A stretch of DNA of 64,000 nucleotides, from NCBI GenBank assembly GCA_910589125.1, contig CAJURX010000004.1:1-64000 (forward strand). The letters run 5' to 3'. Below are positions 49,528 through 57,224 of this stretch, in pieces. The first letter of the stretch is position 1, and each line of letters starts with the position of its first letter. The notes beneath the pieces were generated by a model. It did not search any database, was not told where the DNA came from, and saw nothing but the letters and a program-made list of their open reading frames with translations. A program made the position numbers and the translations under genes. This stretch comes from an uncultured Eggerthellaceae bacterium (lineage in GTDB: Bacteria; Actinomycetota; Coriobacteriia; Coriobacteriales; Eggerthellaceae).

Positions 49528-51045
49528 CTACGAATTGGAACCGTAGGAGTTCTTGTCCTTGAGCATCACGTCGTGTGCGCCACCTTCGATGATGGACGTG
49601 CTGGACACCACCGTGAGCTTCGCCTTCTCCTGGAGCTCGGGGATGGTGAGCGCACCGCAGTTGCACATGGTGCTCTTGACCTTGGAGAGCGTGAGGTCGA
49701 CGTTGTCCTTCAATGAGCCTGCATACGGCACGTAGGAATCAACGCCCTCTTCGAACGTCATGCCCTTCTTGTCGCCGCCCAGATCGTAGCGCTGCCAGTT
49801 GCGCGCACGCGCACTGCCCTCACCCCAGTACTCCTTCATATAGGAGCCGTTCACCATGACGCGGTTCGACGGGCTCTCGTCGAAGCGAGCGAAATAGCGG
49901 CCCAACATGACGAAGTCCGATCCCATGGCAAGCGCCAAGGAGATATGGTGGTCGTACACGATGCCACCATCGGAGCAGATGGGGATGTATACGCCCGTCT
50001 CCTTGAACCACTCATCACGCGCCTTCGCCACCTCTATCACCGCCGTTGCCTGACCACGGCCGATGCCCTTGGTCTCACGGGTGATGCAGATGGAGCCGCC
50101 GCCGATGCCGATCTTGATGAAGTCCGCACCGCACTCTGCGAGGAAGCGGAAGCCCTCCTCGTCAACCACGTTGCCCGCGCCCACCTTGACGCTGTCTCCA
50201 TAGTGCTCGCGGACCCATTCGAGCGTCAGGCGCTGCCAATCCGAATACCCTTCAGAGGAGTCGATGCAGACGACGTCCACGCCCGCTTCGACGAGAGCCG
50301 GCACGCGCTCAGCATAGTCGCGGGTGTTGATGCCCGCGCCCACCATGTAGCGCTTGTGCGCATCCAGCATCTCATCAGGGTTCGACTTGTGCGAATCGTA
50401 GTCCTTGCGGAACACGAGAGCCACGAGCGTATCATCGGCATCCACGATGGGAAGGCAATTCAGCTTGTGCTCCCAGATGATGTCGTTCGCATCCTTGAGC
50501 GTGGTGTCAGCCGGAGCGACGACCATCTTCTCGCGCGGAGTCATGAAGTCGCGCACGGGCTCATTCGGGTCCATGCGGGAAACGCGGTAGTCGCGAGAGG
50601 TCACGATGCCCAGGAGCTTTCCGTGGCTCGTGCCGTCATCGGTCACGGGCATGGTGGAGAAGCCGTGGCGCTCCTTGAGCTCGAGCACATCGGTCAGCGT
50701 CATGTTGGGAGAGAGATTGACGTCCGATGTGACGAATCCAGCCTTGTAGTCCTTGACGCGACGCACCATGGCCGCCTGGTCCTCGATGGACTGCGAACCG
50801 TACACGAAGGAGAGACCGCCCTCGGTTGCAAGCGCTACCGCCATGCGATCATCCGAGACGGACTGCATGATGGCAGACACCATGGGGATGGAGAGGCTGA
50901 TGGGACACTCCTCCTGACCCTTGCGATACTTCACCAGCGGCGTCTTGAGCGAGACCTCAGATGGGATGCATGTTTCAGGAGAATACCCCGGGACCAACAG
51001 ATACTCGTTGAATGTGCGCGACGGTTCCTCGAAGTAGTAAGCCAT
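49528..51045 (-). CDS. guaB: IMP dehydrogenase
   Basis: 505 residues. Catalytic loop GGGSICITRE with Cys320, and two CBS motifs between residues 100 and 230 (VTSDVNLSPNMTLTDVLELKERHGFSTMPVTDDG; MVVAPADTTLKDANDIIWEHKLNCLPIVD). It oxidises IMP to XMP, the first committed step of GMP synthesis. C-terminal GGALTIPELQEKAKLTVVS is family-typical. GGGGAGAGC precedes the ATG at 51045. Monocistronic with its own terminator. Confidence 0.95.
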   Translation of the reverse strand: MAYYFEEPSRTFNEYLLVPGYSPETCIPSEVSLKTPLVKYRKGQEECPISLSIPMVSAIMQSVSDDRMAVALATEGGLSFVYGSQSIEDQAAMVRRVKDYKAGFVTSDVNLSPNMTLTDVLELKERHGFSTMPVTDDGTSHGKLLGIVTSRDYRVSRMDPNEPVRDFMTPREKMVVAPADTTLKDANDIIWEHKLNCLPIVDADDTLVALVFRKDYDSHKSNPDEMLDAHKRYMVGAGINTRDYAERVPALVEAGVDVVCIDSSEGYSDWQRLTLEWVREHYGDSVKVGAGNVVDEEGFRFLAECGADFIKIGIGGGSICITRETKGIGRGQATAVIEVAKARDEWFKETGVYIPICSDGGIVYDHHISLALAMGSDFVMLGRYFARFDESPSNRVMVNGSYMKEYWGEGSARARNWQRYDLGGDKKGMTFEEGVDSYVPYAGSLKDNVDLTLSKVKSTMCNCGALTIPELQEKAKLTVVSSTSIIEGGAHDVMLKDKNSYGSNS

Positions 51046-51102
51046 GCTCTCCCCATCCCTTCGGCTCATGGTTGCTGAATCGCTCCATTATATATAGAAG
51101 AG

Positions 51103-51119
51103 GCCCGCACGAAGCGGGC
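51103..51119 (-). terminator. Terminator after the rubrerythrin gene
   Basis: GCCCGC-ACGAA-GCGGGC hairpin (6 bp), followed on the minus strand by CTCTTCT. It sits about 58 bases after the rubrerythrin stop and just upstream of the guaB start. Confidence 0.6.
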
Positions 51120-51176
51120 ACCCTTTGAACATGCTGATTTTGAAGCGCTGCAAGACCGCAGCGTTGCCCCAAGGGA

Positions 51177-51785
51177 CTAGAACACCTTGAACGAAGACTT
51201 CGGAGCGAAGCAGATCGGGCACTTCTCGAAGTCGTCGCCCTTGTGGATGTAGCCGCACACAGGGCAGAGATAGAACGCGTCGTTGTCAGGAGCGTCGATG
51301 TTGTTGTAAGCAGCCATGTACAGCTCAGCGTGCACGGACTCAGCCAGCTTCGCACGAGTGAACACCAGCTCTGCAGACGTCTCGCCCTCTTCGATGGCGA
51401 CCTTCACGAAGTTCGGGTACATATCCGACGTCTCGTAGATCTCACCCAGAGCACCGCTGATGAGGTTGACGTCCGTCTGGTTGCCGCTCATCTCAGGGGC
51501 GGTAGGCGGAACGTAGTCAGGCTCCTTCTTCTGGATCTCAGCCACCTCGAGCTTGATGTGGATCTGCTCGGCAGCGCTGGTGGCCGCGAACTGACGGGAG
51601 ATCTGGTCATACCCGGCTTCCTTCGCCAGCTTGGAGAACTCAGCGTACTTCGCACTCGCGCCGGTCTCGCCGCAGACGGCAGCCTTCAGGTTATCAAGGG
51701 TGGTGCCAACCTCGGTCACGCTATCGGGCACGATGTTGAAGTTCGTGGAATTCTCAGCTTTGGGCATAACGTCGCGCAGGTTCAT
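51177..51785 (-). CDS. Rubrerythrin
   Basis: 202 residues. The N-terminal ferritin-like domain binds a di-iron site (GETGASAKYAEF with the first Glu, AAEQIHIKLE with ExxH, and the second pair EEGETSAELVF and AKLAESVHAELYMAA). The C-terminal rubredoxin-like domain has CPVCG and CPICF. Rubrerythrins reduce hydrogen peroxide with NAD(P)H-derived electrons in anaerobes. AAGGAGCAGCCC precedes the ATG at 51785; the longer in-frame start would overlap the divergent gene's control region. Monocistronic. Confidence 0.94.
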   Translation of the reverse strand: MNLRDVMPKAENSTNFNIVPDSVTEVGTTLDNLKAAVCGETGASAKYAEFSKLAKEAGYDQISRQFAATSAAEQIHIKLEVAEIQKKEPDYVPPTAPEMSGNQTDVNLISGALGEIYETSDMYPNFVKVAIEEGETSAELVFTRAKLAESVHAELYMAAYNNIDAPDNDAFYLCPVCGYIHKGDDFEKCPICFAPKSSFKVF

Positions 51786-51920
51786 GGGCTGCTCCTTCTC
51801 GATTCGCGCTTGGTGATATTCGCCGTTGAAAACGGTTCGTATGATTATAGGCTCCATCACGCACCATTCCACCATCGGTTTGATATAAATGCTTCCAAAC
51901 AGTTAGAGAAGGGAACGCGC

Positions 51921-53312
51921 ATGGAACGCAGATCCGCCTGGAAAGGCTATGGTGAGCAGGACCTCAAGGAGCTCGAAGCGCTTGCTGAGGATTACAAGCG
52001 ATTCATCACGGACAACAAGACCGAGCGCGAATGCTGCGCTGCCGCGGTGCGCCTAGCGGAAGATGCCGGATACACCTCATTGGAAGAAGCCGTGCGCACG
52101 GGAAGCACGCTCGCGCCCGGGAGCAAGGTATATGCGACGCTGCACGACAAGGCGGTCATGCTGGTGCATCTGGGAACGCGCCCGCTCGAAGAAGGGGCGA
52201 ACATCCTAGGAGCGCACATCGATTCGCCGCGCTTGGATGTGAAGCAGAACCCCCTCTATGAGAAGGATGGCTTCACGTTGCTGGACACGCATTACTACGG
52301 CGGGATCAAGAAGTACCAATGGGTGTCCATCCCGCTGGCGTTGCGCGGCGTGGTGGCGAAGACAGACGGCACTGTCATCCCCGTCAGCATCGGCGACGAG
52401 CCGGGCGACCCGGTATTCTGCGTCACCGACCTGCTGCCGCACCTCGGAGCCAAGCAGATGGAGAAGAAGGGCTCTGAGGTCATCGAGGGCGAGGACCTTG
52501 ATGTCCTGGTGGGCAACAAGCGTCCGGCTGACGCTGATGAGGATGCGAAGGAGCCCGTTCGCGACCTCACCATGAAGCTGCTCGGCGATCGATACGGCAT
52601 CACCGAGGATGACTTCCTCTCCGCCGAGCTGGAGGTCGTGCCCGCAGGAGCAGCGCGCGATCTGGGCTTCGACCGCAGCATGGTGATCGGGTATGGGCAA
52701 GATGACCGCGTATGCGCATACACCTCCTTGGCTGCGCAGCTCAGCATGGCCGATGCGGAGCTCGACCGGACGGCCATATGCATCCTGGTGGACAAGGAGG
52801 AGATCGGGAGCGTGGGCGCCACAGGGATGGAATCCGCTTTCTTCGAGAACGCCTTCGCTGAGGTCATGGCGCTCGCAGGCGACGAGAGCCCGTTGAAGCT
52901 CAGGCGCGCGCTCAAGGCATCGCGCATGTTGTCCTCCGATGTCTCCGCAGGCGTCGACCCTGCCTACGCGAGCGTGTTCGAGCCCAAGAACTCTGCCTAC
53001 CTCGGAAGCGGCCTGGTGTTCAACAAGTACACCGGCGCACGCGGCAAGAGCGGATCGAACGATGCGCGAGCCGAGTACATGGCGCACATCCGCCGTGTGA
53101 TGGACGATGCGCACGTGATCTACCAGACCGCTGAGCTGGGACGCGTGGATGCAGGAGGCGGTGGCACCATCGCCTACATCCCTGCGCGCTTCGGCATGGA
53201 CGTGATAGACAGCGGCGTGCCAGTCCTGTCCATGCATAGCCCCTGGGAGGTCACGAGCAAAGCTGACATCTACGAGGCGAAGCGCGGATACGAGGCATTC
53301 CTCAAGGCATAG
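51921..53312 (+). CDS. M18-family aminopeptidase
   Basis: 463 residues. M18 pattern with metal ligands in GAHIDSPRLDVK, VDKEEIGSVGATGMES (catalytic Glu-Glu) and HSPWEVTSKADIYE near the end, and ISADVSAGVDPAYAS-like SSDVSAGVDPAYA. These enzymes are cytosolic, Zn- or Co-dependent and remove N-terminal residues, especially acidic ones. GAAGGG precedes the ATG at 51921. It is divergent from the rubrerythrin gene. Confidence 0.93.
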   Translation: MERRSAWKGYGEQDLKELEALAEDYKRFITDNKTERECCAAAVRLAEDAGYTSLEEAVRTGSTLAPGSKVYATLHDKAVMLVHLGTRPLEEGANILGAHIDSPRLDVKQNPLYEKDGFTLLDTHYYGGIKKYQWVSIPLALRGVVAKTDGTVIPVSIGDEPGDPVFCVTDLLPHLGAKQMEKKGSEVIEGEDLDVLVGNKRPADADEDAKEPVRDLTMKLLGDRYGITEDDFLSAELEVVPAGAARDLGFDRSMVIGYGQDDRVCAYTSLAAQLSMADAELDRTAICILVDKEEIGSVGATGMESAFFENAFAEVMALAGDESPLKLRRALKASRMLSSDVSAGVDPAYASVFEPKNSAYLGSGLVFNKYTGARGKSGSNDARAEYMAHIRRVMDDAHVIYQTAELGRVDAGGGGTIAYIPARFGMDVIDSGVPVLSMHSPWEVTSKADIYEAKRGYEAFLKA

Positions 53313-53763
53313 GGGGCGCATTTGCCGGACCGGCGATGCGACGGATGCCGCGATCGCGCCTGAGCGCACCATGGTTCCCGCACCCTGCATGGGCAACTTG
53401 ATAGAGGAGCACTCAAAGGGAACGGCAACATTGCGTCTCAGGAGCACACCGGCAACCGCATGCTGAGAATGGTTCCCAAGCGGGCTTGCGCAGCGTATCG
53501 TTTGGAAGACGAAAAGGGGTTCCTCCTCCTTCCCCTTTCCTGAAGCGGAAACCGCCCCCTCGGTTTCCAAAGAAGACCCCCTCCCCAGGGCCTTCGCATC
53601 CGGGCACCATCATCGCTGCCCGGCCCCGCTCGAAGGGCGCCCTCCCCCTTGATGCGCCCTTCGAGTTCTCTTCTCCTTGGCTTTCGATAGAGCAACGGTT
53701 CCCTTTTGAGCGTCGAATATGAGCTGCATTCTCATATAACGGTGAGGATGCAAGGAGGCCATC
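53313..53763. other. 451-base non-coding stretch upstream of the NUDIX gene
   Basis: No convincing gene on either strand. It includes a C- and T-rich part (53520-53660) and, near the right end, a 7-bp inverted repeat ATATGAG-CTGCATT-CTCATAT (53717-53737) that may be an operator for the NUDIX gene, with a TATAAC -10-like box inside its right arm. Nothing else stands out. Confidence 0.5.
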
Positions 53764-54459
53764 ATGAAGCAAACGATATCGACCGTGCGCGACATCTGCA
53801 CGCCCAGGCTCACGGACATACGCCAAGTCAGCGATGGCTGGCTCAAGAAGTACATCCTGACCTATGAGAAGCCCGACGGTGAGACCTTCGAATACGAATC
53901 CGTTTCCCGCAAGGGGATCGAAGCCTATCGAGCGGCGCTCGAGGCGAATGCCGCAGGCGAAGAGCCGCACGCCGATGCGGTCTGCATCGTGCCCGTGCTC
54001 CCTGACGATTCGCTCCTGCTGATCCGCGAGTTCCGCTATGCCGTGAATGCGTGGGTGATCGCGTTCCCGGCCGGCCTCATCGAGCCGGGTGAGACGCTGC
54101 GCGCGTGCATCGACCGAGAGCTCAACGAAGAGACGGGCTTCCGCGTGCGCACCGATCTGGAGACCAGCCCGGTCATCCCGCTCCCCCAGTCAGGCCATTC
54201 GTCGGTGGGCATGACGGAAGAGAACGTGCGGGTGGTGATCGCATATGTGGAACCCGCGGGCGATCCCCAGCTTGAAGAGAACGAGCTGATCCAGATGTTC
54301 TCGCTGGCACGCGAGGATGCTGGGCATTTCTTGGACACGAACAAGGACCTGATAGGAACGCGCTGCCAACTGCTCCTGGAATCCGTACGACGCACGAACG
54401 TGCTACGCAAGCGCTTGGAGCTGGCTTTGCACCCTCTCACGCGCGAGGATTTCGCATAA
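53764..54459 (+). CDS. NUDIX hydrolase, ADP-ribose pyrophosphatase-like
   Basis: 231 residues. The NUDIX box is complete: GLIEPGETLRACIDRELNEETGF (G-x5-E-x7-REL-x-EE-x-G). Upstream strands (SDGWLKKYILTYEKPDGETFEYESVSRK) resemble the N-terminal domain of ADP-ribose pyrophosphatases, which hydrolyse nucleoside diphosphate sugars. AAGGAGGCCATC precedes the ATG at 53764. Monocistronic. The exact substrate is not set by the sequence. Confidence 0.92.
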   Translation: MKQTISTVRDICTPRLTDIRQVSDGWLKKYILTYEKPDGETFEYESVSRKGIEAYRAALEANAAGEEPHADAVCIVPVLPDDSLLLIREFRYAVNAWVIAFPAGLIEPGETLRACIDRELNEETGFRVRTDLETSPVIPLPQSGHSSVGMTEENVRVVIAYVEPAGDPQLEENELIQMFSLAREDAGHFLDTNKDLIGTRCQLLLESVRRTNVLRKRLELALHPLTREDFA

Positions 54460-54493
54460 CGGGGAGCACCCCGCATCCGGTGGCAAGTCACCT

Positions 54494-54526
54494 GCAGGGG
54501 CGCAGGTCATCTGCGCCCGTCAACGC
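54494..54526. repeat. GTAGGGGCGCAG-family intergenic hairpin repeat, copy 5
   Basis: GCAGGGGCGCAG-GTCAT-CTGCGCCCGTCAACGC; 8-bp stem 54498-54505 / 54511-54518, after the NUDIX gene. The tail GTCAACGC is similar to the GTTGATGC of copies 3 and 4. Confidence 0.6.
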
Positions 54527-54551
54527 GCCTGGTTGTGCACGCAGGTCCTTC

Positions 54552-54580
54552 CTACGGACGCAGGCAAGCTGCGTCCCTGC
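54552..54580. repeat. GTAGGGGCGCAG-family intergenic hairpin repeat, copy 6
   Basis: CTACGGACGCAG-GCAAG-CTGCGTCCCTGC; 8-bp stem 54556-54563 / 54569-54576. Paired with copy 5 between the converging NUDIX and TorD-like genes. Confidence 0.6.
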
Positions 54581-54618
54581 AGCAAAGGTGCAACCTCTAT
54601 GCAACCCCGGATCCAGCG

Positions 54619-55239
54619 CTAGATCTCCCGTAGGGACCCGACTGCGGTCAGGAGCGCTTCCGCGAGACCCAACAGCGCATCGAAATAGCCGCCCGGTGCG
54701 GACGCCTGCACGCTGCTATGCAAGCGATCGACCCACCCTCCTGGATGCGCCTGGATGAATGAGCGCATCTCCGCCTCGTCCATCATGTCCGCGCTCACGC
54801 GGCGCATCATCTCGGCGAGCGCCAAGAGCTCTATGCCCATATGGTCAGCATACTGGTTGTTCTCGTTGCTGACCTCAAGGCCCATGCCTCGCAAGACGGA
54901 CTGCATGGCAACGGTGGGTTCGCCGAATCCGACCGTCGCCGCCGCTTCGCGCCCCATGGTCTCCCATGGCGGAGCAGCTGGTGACGGTGGTCCCACGAAG
55001 AGCCGCGTATGCTCCACGGACACCTGTTGCACCATATCCTCACCTGCAGCTGCACGTGCTTGAGCACCTGAGGCGAAGGCTGCGCACGCATCCAGTGCTG
55101 TGCGCACATCTTGATCCCCGAAGTCTGGGAACGCCTCCCAAAACGCCGGATCCAGTCCTACCGTCTCCGTTTGCGACATCGGCTTGAGAAGGGAATTGCC
55201 GATGAATGCGAATGCGTCTGCACAGCTTGCATGATCCAT
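54619..55239 (-). CDS. TorD/DmsD-family molybdoenzyme chaperone
   Basis: 206 residues, all helical. The TorD signature is visible in VEHTRLFVGPPSPAAPPWETM, and NQYADHMGIELLALAEMM is the second conserved block. Such proteins hold the Tat-exported catalytic subunit until its molybdopterin is inserted. It is the last gene of the operon after the DmsA-, DmsB- and NrfD-like genes, so it should serve the enzyme at 57225-59603. AAAGG precedes the ATG at 55239. A 126-base gap separates it from the NrfD-like gene. Confidence 0.87.
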   Translation of the reverse strand: MDHASCADAFAFIGNSLLKPMSQTETVGLDPAFWEAFPDFGDQDVRTALDACAAFASGAQARAAAGEDMVQQVSVEHTRLFVGPPSPAAPPWETMGREAAATVGFGEPTVAMQSVLRGMGLEVSNENNQYADHMGIELLALAEMMRRVSADMMDEAEMRSFIQAHPGGWVDRLHSSVQASAPGGYFDALLGLAEALLTAVGSLREI

Positions 55240-55365
55240 GAGATTCGGCCTTTCGATCGAAGCGAGAAGGATATAGCTCCTCTCCCGCCGTCCTTTCAAG
55301 CATGCCCGGCCGCAGGGAGGGGGTTGCGACCGGGCTCGAGAAGAGAGGTGTGCTCAGATGAACGG

Positions 55366-56580
55366 CTATGCGCTTGCTGGCGCGCCTTCCGCAGATGGCA
55401 CATCAGCAGGTACGGGCGCACCCTCCGCGAACATCAGCTTCTGCGCGATGACCCAGAAGATGATGGCGCCAACGCTCACCACGCCCACAGCGATCAAGAT
55501 CTCAGGAACGGTAGGAGCGTATGACCCATGGATAGACCACATGCCGGTCCCGCCTTCCTGCGCCGCGAACGTTCCCAGGGCTATACCAGGCGCGCCCTCT
55601 AGGTTCGGCACGACAAAGGACGTGAGCAGCAGCCACACGCGCTTGCAGAAGACGCCCAAGATGACCAGAGCGCTTGCGGTGACCACCATGGTGGTGCTCT
55701 CGCGATTCTTCGCGAACACCAGGATGCAGAACGGGATGACCAGACCACCGATGATCTCGAACCAGAAGAAGGGTGCCGTGGGACCCGTTGCCATGATGGC
55801 CAACGTCTCAGCGCCTGCCGCACCTGGGTATGCCATCGTCAAGACCTCACATCCGATGAAGAAGGCATCCACGGCGATGCACGTAGCCAGCAAGCCAGCC
55901 AGCGATGCGATGAGGCTCTTGTCCGTCTTGAGCTTGCCCGACTTGTTGAGGCCGGCGAGCACGCAGAGCAGCAGCGCCAGGCCAGAATCCATTGCAGATG
56001 CCACGAAGATGGGTGCCATGATGGCCGAATACCAACCCTCTTTCGCCATCTGGAGACCGAAGATCCATGCGGTCACGCTGTGCACGAGGATGGCTGTGGG
56101 CAGCGCAAAGCAAGAGATGATGGCGACCTTGCGCTCAGCGCCCTCCTTCTTCGAGGTCATGAACACCAGATAGAGGATGTTGATGACCAAGTACAGCGTG
56201 ATGACGCACACATCCCACAGCAGCGGACTGGTGGGGTTCGGCCCGACGAGCATGCGCCAGATGTTCTGAATGGAACCAAGATCGACCAGCACGAACATGC
56301 CAGCGACGCAGATGCACGCCGTTGACAGGATGACTGCCGGCATGGCCACCGCCTTGAAGCGCTTGATATGGAACACGCTCGCTGAGCTGGCTACGATGAG
56401 GCCGCCCGCAGAGAGGCCCACGAAGAACATGAACATGATGATGTAGAGACCCCAGGAGTTCGCATTGCTCATGCCGGTGATGGCAAGGCCGGTGGCAAGC
56501 TGGTAGACCCAGCAGCCGATGCCCATGAGCGCCAGCACCGCCAATGCGATGAAGGCCGGTTTCTTGAACAGTGCAGACAT
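55366..56580 (-). CDS. NrfD/PsrC-family quinol-linked membrane subunit
   Basis: 404 residues with about ten transmembrane helices, no cofactor-binding cysteines, and NrfD-like patterns (SWGLYIIMFMFFVGLSAGGLIVASSASVF near the N-terminus, and WDVCVITLYLVINILY). It anchors the iron-sulfur subunit and exchanges electrons with menaquinol. A short Ala/Pro tail ends the protein. GTGAAG precedes the ATG at 56580. It lies 16 bases after the DmsB-like gene in the same operon. Confidence 0.92.
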   Translation of the reverse strand: MSALFKKPAFIALAVLALMGIGCWVYQLATGLAITGMSNANSWGLYIIMFMFFVGLSAGGLIVASSASVFHIKRFKAVAMPAVILSTACICVAGMFVLVDLGSIQNIWRMLVGPNPTSPLLWDVCVITLYLVINILYLVFMTSKKEGAERKVAIISCFALPTAILVHSVTAWIFGLQMAKEGWYSAIMAPIFVASAMDSGLALLLCVLAGLNKSGKLKTDKSLIASLAGLLATCIAVDAFFIGCEVLTMAYPGAAGAETLAIMATGPTAPFFWFEIIGGLVIPFCILVFAKNRESTTMVVTASALVILGVFCKRVWLLLTSFVVPNLEGAPGIALGTFAAQEGGTGMWSIHGSYAPTVPEILIAVGVVSVGAIIFWVIAQKLMFAEGAPVPADVPSAEGAPASA

Positions 56581-56596
56581 TTCTTCACCAACCTTC

Positions 56597-57214
56597 CTAG
56601 TTGTAGTAGCGAATCTGAGGCTTGGTGCCCTGCTCAGGGAGGAGCACATAGGCGCTCTTCTCCTTGATGCGCCTGGAAACCTCGGAGTTCGGGTCATCCA
56701 GATCGCCGAACGTGCGGGCGCGCGTTGGACAGCACTTCACGCACATGGGTTCGCTGCCGTCATCAGTGCGCTCTTTGCAGAGCGTGCACTTCTCCGCAAC
56801 ACCCTTGGGTCGCACCGGCACGCGCGCGTCTCCGTAATCGAACGCAGGATCGCGCTTGGGCTCTTCCCAGTTGAAGGAGCGTGCATTATAGGGACATGCC
56901 GCCATGCACATGCGGCAGCCGATGCACTTGTCATAGTCGATCTCAACGCGGCCCTTGTCATCCTTATACGTTGCACCCGTTGGGCATACGCGCTGACATG
57001 CCGGATTCTCGCAATGCTGGCACGCGACGGGCGTGTAATCGCGGATGAGGTTCGGATAGGTGCCAACCGCCCCATCCAACACATCTGACCCATCGACCAA
57101 GATGCGATTCCAAAGCATCCCCATGGGCACATTGTTCTGCATCTTGCATGCGTTCGCACAGGTATGGCAGCCTACGCAACGATGCCTATCTATCACCATC
57201 CCGAATCGAGTCAC
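56597..57214 (-). CDS. Four-cluster ferredoxin subunit (DmsB/NrfC type)
   Basis: 205 residues with four [4Fe-4S] motifs: CVGCHTCANAC, CQHCENPACQRVC, CIGCRMCMAAC, and the CTLC...CVKCC group. It passes electrons from the membrane subunit to the catalytic subunit. The GTG at 57214 is preferred because AGGAGGTGCATC lies directly upstream; the ATG six codons later (57199) has no ribosome-binding site. It lies 10 bases after the catalytic subunit gene. In contrast to the subunit at 36215 all cluster cysteines are intact. Confidence 0.93.
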   Translation of the reverse strand: MTRFGMVIDRHRCVGCHTCANACKMQNNVPMGMLWNRILVDGSDVLDGAVGTYPNLIRDYTPVACQHCENPACQRVCPTGATYKDDKGRVEIDYDKCIGCRMCMAACPYNARSFNWEEPKRDPAFDYGDARVPVRPKGVAEKCTLCKERTDDGSEPMCVKCCPTRARTFGDLDDPNSEVSRRIKEKSAYVLLPEQGTKPQIRYYN

Positions 57215-57224
57215 GATGCACCTC

